A DNA stretch of 64,000 nt from Bradyrhizobium sp. CCBAU 53421. GTDB taxonomy: Bacteria > Pseudomonadota > Alphaproteobacteria > Rhizobiales > Xanthobacteraceae. The stretch covers positions 8,122,001 to 8,186,000 of the forward strand of contig NZ_CP030047.1 of the NCBI RefSeq assembly GCF_015291625.1, read 5' to 3'. The notes beneath the pieces were generated by a model. The model was not told the origin of the DNA and searched no databases. It saw nothing but the letters and a program-made list of their open reading frames with translations. Positions 1-7,669 of the stretch are shown piece after piece. Within the stretch, counting starts at the first letter, position 1; every line of letters starts with the position of its first letter. The position numbers and the translations under genes are program-made.

Positions 1-107
1 TTCAAACTCCAAGCATGCGCGATCCCGGCTCCTTCTCCGTTGGCCCTGATGCGATGCGGCATCTGACAATAGGCCGATGCGAGCTGGCGATCCGGCTTCG
101 CAACGCA

Positions 108-971
108 CTAATGGGTGAGCAGTATCTCGACTGCGCGAGGCAATCCAATCGCAAGCGGCGTCAGGCCCTGCTCGCGCAGAAAGCGGAGCTCATTGCGTGA
201 GAGCGCATCCAGATCAACGATCGCATAGTGGGTTTTGGCTGAACGCTTGATGATTTGCCGGGCATAGCTACGCAACAGCTGGTCGTTGAACCGACAGCCG
301 ATGAAGAGAAAGCTCTGTCCGATCCGCCTTTCCTTGATGATGTCCGGAATCGGTGTCTGGATGTCGATTTCGGTCAGCGCCTCGACATAGTCAGCGTGGG
401 AGATCAGGAAGTTCTTTGCCGGCTGCACACCGCCATGCGGCTTGTACAGCACCGTCGTCCAGCTGTCCGCCACGACACCGTCGACCTCTTGGCCAATCGA
501 GTCATAAAAGCGATACCAACGATTCTCGCCAATGCTGGCACGGGTGATACCCTGCACTTCGCCCCACCCATCGCGCTTATCCAACGCCCGGCGCATCGCG
601 CCATCATACCATATGTCGACTATGATGGGCAGCGAAAGAGACGCAAGATGATCGTGCAAGGCGGTCGGCTCGACCGGCCGAGCGAAGGCCTGCGCCATCA
701 ATGCCGTCACGGTGGAGCGATGTTTGCTGATTTCGATGTGCTGCGCCGCGGCCCATGCATTGCCCTTGGCCCGCCGCGGCAGCGCAACCTTGCTGGCGAA
801 GAAAGCAGATAACGCCTCGGGTGTCGTCGGCACATCGGGTCTGGACAGTTCGGCAAGGCCAGGACCGATATAGGGAACAATGCTCGCGGCCCTCAGCCCG
901 GCAGCGACGTCCGCGAGAATGGCCTTAGCATCGGTCGCATTGACAAAATCGATCTGCACGGGCGCATTCAC
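108..971 (-). CDS. SIR2-like domain protein of the nif operon
   Basis: A 287-residue protein of the SIR2-like (Sir2_2) type found in several nif regions. Seen: an N-terminal segment with [11 protein letters not shown] resembling the nucleotide-binding start of SIR2 proteins, and a C-terminal block ([16 protein letters not shown]) typical of SIR2-like domains. Its start overlaps the nifT stop by 4 bases (ATGA), so it is translationally coupled and is the last gene of the iscA-nifU-nifS-nifT operon inside the window. The biochemical role in nitrogen fixation is not known to me. The family call rests on remembered similarity of these motifs; the operon position is directly visible. Confidence 0.75.
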   Translation of the reverse strand: MNAPVQIDFVNATDAKAILADVAAGLRAASIVPYIGPGLAELSRPDVPTTPEALSAFFASKVALPRRAKGNAWAAAQHIEISKHRSTVTALMAQAFARPVEPTALHDHLASLSLPIIVDIWYDGAMRRALDKRDGWGEVQGITRASIGENRWYRFYDSIGQEVDGVVADSWTTVLYKPHGGVQPAKNFLISHADYVEALTEIDIQTPIPDIIKERRIGQSFLFIGCRFNDQLLRSYARQIIKRSAKTHYAIVDLDALSRNELRFLREQGLTPLAIGLPRAVEILLTH

Positions 972-1192
972 GGATCGTCACCGTCTTCGCCTCGTTTCTT
1001 GGCGTTGATTGTTACCGGCAAGCGCGTATCGCTCGCCATCTGCGGCAAATCGAGCACCCAGCCATTGGCAATTTTGATCCAGCCGCCCCATAGCGTCTCG
1101 TGCTCGGATTCCACGATCGGCTCTTCAAGATCCTTTTTCGGCACGTAGATCGATAGGCCCGCGTCCCGAGCGCGGCGGATCATGATCTTCAC
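968..1192 (-). CDS. nifT: NifT/FixU family protein
   Basis: A 74-residue protein with the NifT/FixU pattern: MIRR near the N-terminus, then [27 protein letters not shown] and LDLPQM. The family is small, nif-linked and of undefined function, usually about 70 residues. I chose the GTG start at 1192 because it forms a GTGA overlap with the nifS stop and gives VKIMIRR as N-terminus; an ATG three codons later (1183) is the alternative. The longer upstream frame lies inside nifS and is not credible. Confidence 0.88.
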   Translation of the reverse strand: MKIMIRRARDAGLSIYVPKKDLEEPIVESEHETLWGGWIKIANGWVLDLPQMASDTRLPVTINAKKRGEDGDDP

Positions 1193-2382
1193 GAGCTCAA
1201 CTCCCTCGACTGCAGCGCATGGCTGGGCTGACCGGCCGATCCCCGCAAATTGGCGCGCAGGCGAGCCACGATGTCGGATAGTACGCACACGACCTCATCG
1301 ACCTCCGCAACAGAGGTTTCACGCGACAGAGAAAAGCGCACCGCGCCGCGCATACTCCGCTCCGGCACCCGCATGGCGCGCAGAACATGCGATGGCTCCA
1401 TTGAGCCGGACTTGCAGGCTGCCCCCAGCGACACTGCAATGCCCGCACGATTGAGATGATGGACGATTGCTTCGCTTTCGAGATCATCGAACGCGATATT
1501 GGCCGTGTTCGTTAGCCGATTGCTAGCATCGCCGAGCACCGCGCACTCGCCGCTGTGCAAAATCCCCTGCTCCAGGCGGTCGCGCAACGCGCCAATGCGA
1601 ACACGCTCCGGCTCAAGCCGCTCGACCGCCAGTTCCGCAGCTTTTCCAAGACCAACGATGCCGGGGACATTCTCAGTACCGCCGCGGCGCCGACGTTCCT
1701 GCGATCCACCCCAGATCAGCGGGCGGAATTTTGTCCCTTTGCGCAGATAGAGCGCGCCAATCCCTTTTGGGCCATGCAGCTTGTGCGCCGAAAGCGACAG
1801 CATGTCGATCGCACTGTCCTTCAGGTCGACGCGTTCCTTACCGACGGCCTGGACCGCATCGGTGTGAAACAGCGCGCCTGCCTCACGGGTCAACCCGGCC
1901 AGAAACTCCACGGGAAAAATCGTACCGGTCTCGTTATTGGCCCACATAGTCGAGACGATCGCCGTGCGGGGCCCGAGCGCGCAGCGAAACGCCTCGATGT
2001 CGAGCCGGCCGCGGGAATCTACCGGTATGATATGTATCTTGACGCCTTTCGGCGCCAATTGCTCGACCAGCGAAAGGATCGCGGAGTGCTCAACCGAGGT
2101 GGTAACGATCTCGTCACGGCCTTCCTGGCTCGCCAGCGCCGAGAGGATGGCAGCATTATTTGCCTCGGTCCCACCTGAGGTAAAAACGATCTCATGATCG
2201 TCGGCATTCCCCAACAGATCCTGCAAGCTACGGCGCGCCTGCTTCAGCGCGGTTGCGGCCTCGCCGCCAAAGGCGTGGCTGGACGACGCGTTGCCGAATC
2301 GCTCGGTGAAGAAGGGCAACATGGCTTGCACGACGGACGGATCGGTCCGCGTCGTCGCGTTGTTATCGAGATAAATCTGCAC
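1189..2382 (-). CDS. nifS: Cysteine desulfurase NifS
   Basis: A 397-residue PLP-dependent cysteine desulfurase that supplies sulfur for nitrogenase Fe-S cluster assembly. Seen: YLDNNATTRTDP at the N-terminus, FTSGGTEANN, the cofactor motif HTDAVQAVGK, the PLP-binding lysine in SLSAHKLHGPKGIGALY, and the active-site cysteine loop GAACKSGSMEPSHVL. Length and motifs match nif-type rather than SufS-type enzymes. It lies 18 bases after the nifU-like gene and overlaps nifT by 4 bases. A second, SufS-type desulfurase occurs at 18585-19832. Confidence 0.95.
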   Translation of the reverse strand: MQIYLDNNATTRTDPSVVQAMLPFFTERFGNASSSHAFGGEAATALKQARRSLQDLLGNADDHEIVFTSGGTEANNAAILSALASQEGRDEIVTTSVEHSAILSLVEQLAPKGVKIHIIPVDSRGRLDIEAFRCALGPRTAIVSTMWANNETGTIFPVEFLAGLTREAGALFHTDAVQAVGKERVDLKDSAIDMLSLSAHKLHGPKGIGALYLRKGTKFRPLIWGGSQERRRRGGTENVPGIVGLGKAAELAVERLEPERVRIGALRDRLEQGILHSGECAVLGDASNRLTNTANIAFDDLESEAIVHHLNRAGIAVSLGAACKSGSMEPSHVLRAMRVPERSMRGAVRFSLSRETSVAEVDEVVCVLSDIVARLRANLRGSAGQPSHALQSRELSS

Positions 2383-2400
2383 CTGATCCCCCGCTCAATC

Positions 2401-2697
2401 TCATGCCTTGGCTACGGCAGCAGCCGGGACGAAGCGGACGAATTCCCCGAGCCTCTCGACAAGCCACGCCTGAATGCCTTCCAGCACCCCGCTCGAGAGC
2501 TTGCAGAATGCGCTGCCACCAACGCTGACCATGTTCCTGCTGCCACCGATCCGGATCACTCGACTGCCGTCACCCCGTTGCAGAATGGGTCGGATCTCCT
2601 CGAGTACGGCGCGAATGCGCGGTTTTCGGCCGTTCACGGCGGCCTGCAATTGCCTGAGTTGCTCTGATTCGGCCAGCATGCTTGATCTCTCTTCCAT
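2401..2697 (-). CDS. nifU: NifU C-terminal (Nfu-type) domain protein, Cys pair degenerate
   Basis: A 98-residue protein resembling only the C-terminal Nfu domain of NifU: VLEEIRPILQRGDGSRVIRI..., a short loop, then GVLEGIQAWLVERLGEFVRFVP. In typical Nfu domains the loop carries C-x2-C for cluster transfer; here it reads SAFCKLSSG with a single cysteine, so the usual cluster ligand pair is incomplete. The IscU-like N-terminal and ferredoxin-like central domains of full NifU are absent. It sits between iscA and nifS, 1 base after the iscA stop. Either a scaffold working with IscA in an altered way or a non-cluster-binding remnant. Confidence 0.75.
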   Translation of the reverse strand: MEERSSMLAESEQLRQLQAAVNGRKPRIRAVLEEIRPILQRGDGSRVIRIGGSRNMVSVGGSAFCKLSSGVLEGIQAWLVERLGEFVRFVPAAAVAKA

Positions 2698-2698
2698 A

Positions 2699-3019
2699 TC
2701 AGCTGAACGATTTTCCGCAGGAGCAGCTCGAGGTGGCGTTCGGGTTGTGAAAGGTGAAGCCTGGGCTCTCCAGCGCCATCACGAAGTCGATGGTTGTTCC
2801 GACCAGATGTTGATGGCTCTTGTCGTCGACAAACACCCTCAGGTCGCCGCACTCAATCACTTTGTCGTCGGGCTTCGGTTCCTCGGCCAGACCCATCGTG
2901 TATTTGAACCCGTTGCAGCCGCCTGCCTCGACCATAATGCGCAGGCCACTAGCTGGCTGCCTCGATGATGAAATCGCACTCTTGACCGCGTTCACCGCAC
3001 TGTCCGTCAGGTTGATCAT
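2699..3019 (-). CDS. Nif-associated IscA/HesB A-type Fe-S carrier
   Basis: A 106-residue A-type carrier. Seen: MINLTDSAVNAVKSAI start, the first conserved cysteine in VEAGGCNGFKYTMGL and the C-terminal pair in SSCSCGKSF, which together give the three ligand cysteines of IscA/HesB. It is the first gene of the minus-strand iscA-nifU-nifS-nifT-SIR2 operon and starts about 26 bases downstream of the predicted transcription start of a strong sigma54 promoter (3056-3071). Expected role: Fe or Fe-S carrier for nitrogenase components. A housekeeping-type function is less likely given the NifA-type promoter. Confidence 0.92.
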   Translation of the reverse strand: MINLTDSAVNAVKSAISSSRQPASGLRIMVEAGGCNGFKYTMGLAEEPKPDDKVIECGDLRVFVDDKSHQHLVGTTIDFVMALESPGFTFHNPNATSSCSCGKSFS

Positions 3020-3055
3020 GGCTAATCCTTCATCTGCTTAGGACTGCCTGCTCAT

Positions 3056-3071
3056 GGCAAGTCATGTGCCA
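3056..3071 (-). promoter_or_regulatory. Sigma54 (-24/-12) promoter of the iscA-nifS operon
   Basis: Read on the minus strand the site is TGGCACA-N4-TTGCC, with the invariant GG and GC separated by 10 bases. It matches the consensus TGGCACG-N4-TTGCW in all but two positions. Transcription would start near 3045, leaving a short leader before the ATG at 3019. Confidence 0.85.
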
Positions 3072-3131
3072 GCGCTCAGGAGTTTGATGATGCTTGCCTT
3101 TTCGGATCGTGCCTGTTTGCTTTGGAACTCG

Positions 3132-3147
3132 TGTCGAATTACCGACA
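3132..3147. promoter_or_regulatory. NifA upstream activator sequence, shared
   Basis: A perfect TGT-N10-ACA site. It lies 61 bases upstream of the minus-strand -24 element (3071) and 72 bases upstream of the plus-strand one (3220), so it can serve the divergent promoters on both sides. Confidence 0.8.
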
Positions 3148-3219
3148 AAGCTGCTTGAGCTAGTCGGAGCCGATTTACGGTTTTCCTTCCAAGCTACGCC
3201 GCGGACCGCTGCCCATGGA

Positions 3220-3235
3220 CGGCAAGCAATTTGCA
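3220..3235 (+). promoter_or_regulatory. Sigma54 promoter of the 3292 gene
   Basis: CGGCAAG-N4-TTGCA with GG and GC 10 bases apart; two mismatches to the consensus. It sits about 57 bases before the ATG at 3292 and 72 bases downstream of the NifA site at 3132-3147. Confidence 0.75.
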
Positions 3236-3291
3236 TTGCATCTCGCACCGGCCAGAGCGTCGGTGAAACGCTTAGATCGAGGACAACTTTG

Positions 3292-3882
3292 ATGACCGCA
3301 ATCGAGAACACCGCACTCGGCAGACTTGAGAAGGAGGGACGGCTGCTCAATGCCGTATTCAAAGGCGGGACCATTAAACCTGGCCGGTTCGGCTTTCGCG
3401 GCGACGTCGCACTGAAATTCCAAACCCAGGTCGCGGACGAGAAGCGGCCGCCGGACTATTCGATCGAACAAGTCTTGACGATCGCGCAGGACGGAGAGCG
3501 AACCATTCCGGTGCTAGCCGGCTATCTGCATTCCTTTGCGTACCTTGCCGACGTTGCAGGCGTGCTGGACGGCGCATTAAGCCCCGACGGCAGCTACTTC
3601 ATGTTCTGCAACAACATAGATCTGCTGGCGAAATACCGGGTCAAGCTTGGCAACGCTACTTTCCACGTCCTCCCATGCGACGAGTCTACAGTTTGGAAGG
3701 AAATGATGGACCTGGTCGGGATCAACAAGGACGACATCAAGAAGCTCGATTCCGGTGGCAAGCTGGATTACCTGCTCGATGCGGCAAAGACTCTAAATCT
3801 GTCCTGTGACGAGATCTCGTACGAAGATGGACTGAAGAGGATGGAACCCGTGAAGAATCGGAACGAAAATCGGCCGGTCTGA
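3292..3882 (+). CDS. Unrecognised NifA-regulated protein (196 aa)
   Basis: I do not recognise this family. The start at 3292 follows a GAGG ribosome site and lies downstream of a sigma54 promoter; the longer frame from 3094 would begin upstream of that promoter. The protein is soluble-looking, with no signal peptide or membrane segment. Features seen: a glycine-rich basic stretch (KGGTIKPGRFGFRGD), a central hydrophobic part (VLAGYLHSFAYLADVAGVL, SYFMFCNNIDLLAKY), two isolated cysteines plus one near the C-terminus, and a charged C-terminal tail. It is divergent from the iscA-nifS operon and convergent with a broken Rieske gene. The promoter implies a role under nitrogen-fixing conditions; anything further would be a guess. 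Confidence 0.8.
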   Translation: MTAIENTALGRLEKEGRLLNAVFKGGTIKPGRFGFRGDVALKFQTQVADEKRPPDYSIEQVLTIAQDGERTIPVLAGYLHSFAYLADVAGVLDGALSPDGSYFMFCNNIDLLAKYRVKLGNATFHVLPCDESTVWKEMMDLVGINKDDIKKLDSGGKLDYLLDAAKTLNLSCDEISYEDGLKRMEPVKNRNENRPV

Positions 3883-3891
3883 GCGCAGGCT

Positions 3892-4276
3892 TCATTCATC
3901 GGAGGGAGCGTCGTCTTCGACAAGACGCACGCCGACGACGCAGATTTCGCCGTCCAGAACTGTCAACGCGATCGGCGTAAGCGCTCCCCCCTTACATGGA
4001 CCTTCGACGCACCGCCCGGTGGCTCAGTTCAAAGGTCGCTCCGTGCTTGCCGCACATCAGTCGGACGCCATATGGATCGAAGAACTCGTTTCGCTCCACA
4101 TCCAGTTTGACGCTGTTGTGCGGGCATTTGTTAACATAGCCAAGCACTTTCTTACCCCATCGGATCACAACGATGGACCACGGCCGTTGATTGCCCTCGT
4201 CATCGACGACCATAAGGTCAAATCCCCTCGCCCGTCGGCTTGGAATGTCGTCGAAGCCGCAAATCGCATAGATGGC
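3892..4276 (-). pseudogene. Nif-associated Rieske [2Fe-2S] protein, frameshifted
   Basis: The first part (frame through 4213) reads ICGFDDIPSRRARGFDL..., then YVNKCPHNSVKLD and LMCGKHGATFEL, giving the C-x-H and C-x2-H cluster motifs of small Rieske ferredoxins. The frame then runs into HRAVRRRSM and a stop at 3992. One extra base near 4018-4022 explains this: in the shifted frame the sequence continues as TGRCVEGPCKGGALTPIAL and ends with VEDDAPSDE at 3892, as expected for the family. The upstream frame is open back to a TAA at 4310-4312 but has no ATG, GTG or TTG before the internal ATG at 4213, which would cut off the ICGFDDIP segment. So both the start and the reading frame are damaged. 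Confidence 0.8.
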
Positions 4277-5092
4277 ATTGACTGCTCGTTGATTGCGAGG
4301 CGTGCCTCGTTATCGCTGTACGTCAATTAGGCAAGACCCGGTAGGAGCGCCCAACCGGCTCAGCTTTGTGGCACTCCAAGCGAGCAAGCTCGACAGCGAG
4401 CACAACTCATTGGCGCAGGTGCGGCCGGCCGCGTCGCTTTCGCTTTCGCCCATCAGCTTTTCCGATCACTTGATGGAAACCGCCAAGCTGTCGCTCACAG
4501 AGCGGCAATGCCGTTCTGGTCAGCCGAACAAACCAGACCTGCGGATTGGCGTGGCCGTCACTTTGGCGTGTCTTCGACGAGGGGCGGAACACCGTCTCTC
4601 TGTACCGTCGATCTTCGGATACACGGCGACGTTCCCGTGCATGCGCGGGCCGTAGCGGCTTGAACAGTGATGACAATGATGCGGTCCGATCAGAGCCGAA
4701 CAGAATACAATGACTCCTGGATGCTCGCAGGCCGTCTCGCTGAGCGGCAGCTAATCGAGAGCGGCGATGCAAACGTTTGCGTTACGACTAGCGCTCGCCG
4801 GTCGCCACTTCGCCTCGACGAGCAGACTGGCCTCGGCGGCGACATCAGAATCGATGTGCCAATACCGAGCGCCTCGTTAATGAAGCCGATTTAATAGCTG
4901 GCAATGATTCACGCTTTGCAGTCGGGCGAGCTTGCCGATGGCGGCAACCCTATCACCGCCAAATCCGAGACAGGTTTTCCTTAGGGCGCACGCAGAAGGC
5001 GTGCGCCCTATCAAGCGAGAACCGTCGCTGCTGCGTGCACTCCGCGAATGCGGGCCGGCCACTTCTGGCCGGGTGGCATTATCGCGACTGCT
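4277..5092. other. Intergenic, no supported gene
   Basis: About 800 bases with several short overlapping open frames on both strands but none with recognisable motifs, a convincing ribosome site or neighbouring operon context. It holds a strong hairpin (4982-5010). Confidence 0.5.
4982..5010. terminator. Perfect 12-bp hairpin downstream of nopP
   Basis: TAGGGCGCACGC, loop AGAAG, then GCGTGCGCCCTA: a 12-bp perfect stem. It lies about 80 bases beyond the nopP-like stop codon on the minus strand. There is no clear T-run, so a termination role is plausible but unproven. Confidence 0.5.
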
Positions 5093-5917
5093 TTACTCCA
5101 TGCTCAGCCCGGCAAGAGCGCGCTCTAAGTAGAATGACGGATCATCGTCAGAAGAGTTCCACTCTTCAGTAGCAGTATCACCGTCATCTACCTTAGCAAG
5201 GTACTGTGTGGGCTTGCCTACTCGCTGCCACTCGTTGTTATCATTCTTCGTCCACACTTCGGGATGCTGATGAGGATCAAGCACCCAGTTATTTTCATCC
5301 CAGTGAACAAAACCCATTTCCGCCAAGCGGGGCTCCATGCCGGGCAAGGCCGGGTTTGACAAGATCAACGGATTAGCGCCATCCTGTCTCAATTGGTGTT
5401 CCAGGAGAATATCGCCCGCATTTTCGGCCAGGGGATGCGTCACCCGAAGGTCTACGACGGAAGTGATATCGTTGCGCCCGAACTGTTGCCGGAAATCCTC
5501 TCTATCGATGAGAACCGGACCTCCTGCTCTTAGGAGCCCAACAGTTTCGTTACCCAACTGATAGCTGTAAAATCGGGCGGGCCTGGTCGGATCGTAATGA
5601 GTGCTTCTATAGGCTCCAGCAACAATTGCCGCGCGCTCAGCCTTCTTGGATACGAAATCCGAGTACTCTTGTGGATTCCTGGCGATCTGCCTGATGTCGT
5701 CGCCCAAAAATCTCCGCAGCCCTGCATTGAAGGAAGATTCGGTGATGTCTTCTATTGGTGGATCCGAAGCCAGAAAGTATGACGCCGGCGACGACCCACC
5801 TGACCCGACGTCTGAAAGCGTTTCCGAAAAGCGCGAGCTATCTCCCGCCTCTTCCGATTCATCAGCTTGGCTGGCGTTTGGGGACTGGCTGGATGAGCCA
5901 ACGATTCTGCCATACAT
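5093..5917 (-). CDS. nopP: NopP-like type III secreted effector
   Basis: A 274-residue protein resembling rhizobial NopP effectors, delivered to legume cells by the type III system. Seen: MYGRIVGSSS start; a serine- and acid-rich, low-hydrophobicity N-terminus of about 50 residues as in secretion signals; and a central block FVSKKAERAAIVAGAYRSTHYDPTRP followed by YSYQLGNETVGLLR that I associate with NopP. A tts box lies 75 bases upstream (5992-6014), and AGGAG precedes the ATG. No export genes are in the window. The tts box is direct evidence for effector status; the specific NopP name is from memory of the family. Confidence 0.75.
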   Translation of the reverse strand: MYGRIVGSSSQSPNASQADESEEAGDSSRFSETLSDVGSGGSSPASYFLASDPPIEDITESSFNAGLRRFLGDDIRQIARNPQEYSDFVSKKAERAAIVAGAYRSTHYDPTRPARFYSYQLGNETVGLLRAGGPVLIDREDFRQQFGRNDITSVVDLRVTHPLAENAGDILLEHQLRQDGANPLILSNPALPGMEPRLAEMGFVHWDENNWVLDPHQHPEVWTKNDNNEWQRVGKPTQYLAKVDDGDTATEEWNSSDDDPSFYLERALAGLSME

Positions 5918-5991
5918 CAGATCGCTCTCCTATCGGCACAATTGCACGCTGTAGAGCTCGTGCCGCGCAAGCTCTGACGACGAGGATACGC

Positions 5992-6014
5992 GGCTTAGCT
6001 GACCGTAAGCTGAC
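5992..6014 (-). promoter_or_regulatory. tts box (TtsI binding site) of nopP
   Basis: On the minus strand: GTCAGCTT, two bases, GGTC, AGCT, two bases, GCC. The half-sites GTCAGCTT and AGCT and their spacing match the tts-box consensus GTCAGCTT-N2-CGAA-AGCT; the central CGAA is not conserved. It lies 75 bases upstream of the nopP ATG. Confidence 0.75.
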
Positions 6015-6300
6015 CCACACGGCGCAGAACATCTGTCCGGCTTCCACGTAACGACCAGGCTATCAGCACGCGATTCGTGTAAACACGCGTTGCTCATCGA
6101 GCTGCAATCGATAGCCGCGCATTGCGTGATATTGCTGATGGTTGATTTTTCGCTGACCGGCCAGTTGTCGATACAGATCCGCGACCACCGCCACATCAGA
6201 CCGCTGGGACGTCATAGGTTTGAGCATGACATTGACCAAATGCAACCGTCCGTCGAGGGCCGGCCCGCGCTTGCCCCCATCAGCCGTTCCATGCTTTTCT
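6015..6300. other. Intergenic between nopP promoter and IS630
   Basis: No recognisable gene. A short minus-strand frame (6063-6245) has no motif I can place. Confidence 0.4.
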
Positions 6301-7305
6301 TAGAGCATGATTGGTTCATGTTGAAGCGTATCCGGCGTTTGCGATGTAGTTGGCGCATTCCTGGGGCGTGAAGCAGTCGAGTAGAGCGCCGATGCGCATC
6401 CAGGTTGCTTCGACGGTTCGCTCGGCAGCTTTTCGGAGCAAGGTCTTGAGCTTGGCGAAGACCTGCTCGATCGGATTGAGATCCGGGCTGTAGGGCGGCA
6501 AGAAGAACAACTTTGCGCCGGCGGCGCGGATGGCGCGACGGACGGTCTTGCCTTTGTGACTGCCGAGGTTGTCGATGATGACAATGTCGCCAGGCTTAAG
6601 TGTCGGAACCAGCATTTGCTCGACGTAAGCCAGGAAGCTCTCGCCATTGATCGGACCATCGATCACGCAGGGCGCCTCGATGCGATCATGGCGCAGGGCG
6701 GCCAGGAAGGTCAGCGTCCGCCAGCGGCCATGCGGGGCCTTGGCGATCAGTCGCTCGCCACGTGGCGCACGGCCGTGGGTGCGCGTCATGTTGGTTTTGG
6801 CCCAGGTTTCGTCGATGAAGACCAGCCGGGAAGGATCAAGCCGTCCTTGATATTTTCGCCATTGCGCCCGCCGCCGGGCGACGTCGGGGCGATCCTGCTC
6901 GCTGGCGTGCAGGCTTTTTTTTGAAGCTGATGCCTTCGTGCTCGAAGAAGTGCCACACCGCGTAATAGCTGACCTTGATCCCGCGCTCGGCCAGTTCCGC
7001 CCGCAGGGCGCGCAACGTCACGTCCGGCTGTTCGGCAAGCCGCTTGAGCAGCCAGTCGCGTTCGGAAGACAGCGCGTAGGGACGATTGCCGCCCATCTGC
7101 CGCGCCGCCGCGCTTCCGGTCGCGCGAAACCGCTGCGACCACTTCACCACGCTCGCAACGCTGACCTTGAAGGTGGCAGCCACCGACCGGCAGCTCTCTC
7201 CCGCCGCTACCGCGGCAACAACGCGCTCGCGCAAATCAAGAGAATAGGCCCGTCCCATCAGATGCTGGCCTCCTCCAGCCAGCATCTTGAATCAGAACTC
7301 CGCTG
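6301..7305 (-). mobile_element. IS630-family insertion sequence
   Basis: About 1 kb containing one transposase in two frames. Tentative ends carry weakly similar inverted sequences (GAGCATGATTGGTTCATG at the left; on the opposite strand at the right, GAGTTCTGATTCAAGATG). A TA dinucleotide occurs at the left edge (6301-6302), but I could not confirm a TA duplication on the right, so the borders are approximate. Confidence 0.75.
6316..7258 (-). CDS. IS630 transposase, split by a frame change at an A8 run
   Basis: The 5' frame (7258 to 6836) starts MGRAYSLDLRERVVAAV and carries an HTH region. The DDE domain is in another frame (about 6915 to 6316): LVFIDETWAKTN, IVIIDNLGSHKG and PPYSPDLNPIEQVFAKLK hold the three acidic residues. 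The frames join at eight A residues (minus strand; 6915-6922 on plus), where deleting one A gives a continuous protein. Either transcriptional or ribosomal slippage at the homopolymer makes the full transposase, or the copy carries a one-base expansion. All catalytic motifs look intact. Confidence 0.85.
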
Positions 7306-7669
7306 ATTTGGGATTCTTGAGGGTTCTGTGAGGTCGCGTAGCAGGCGCGAGCCGCGCACGCGGTGGCGCGTGCGACCTCATAGAAGCCGGATTGAACGAA
7401 GCCGCGGAGTTGTGGGCGCTATGGGGATAGTGCAGCCGAAGCAACTGCGGAGAAGGCGCGCCTGTGGCGGCCGTGCGTCGGCGAGACATTGATCGGACGT
7501 GAGCGGGGCCATTGCTCGGTCCGAGAGCACGATGCCGCGAGCGATTTGCTGTGCTGGGATGCGCGGCCGCATGACTGACGGGGTGAGTGGTGACGAGCGC
7601 GGCCACGGCGACATCGGACGTTGCCACCGCGAAGGTGATCACGGAAGGGGTGGATGGTGCAGGCGCTGG

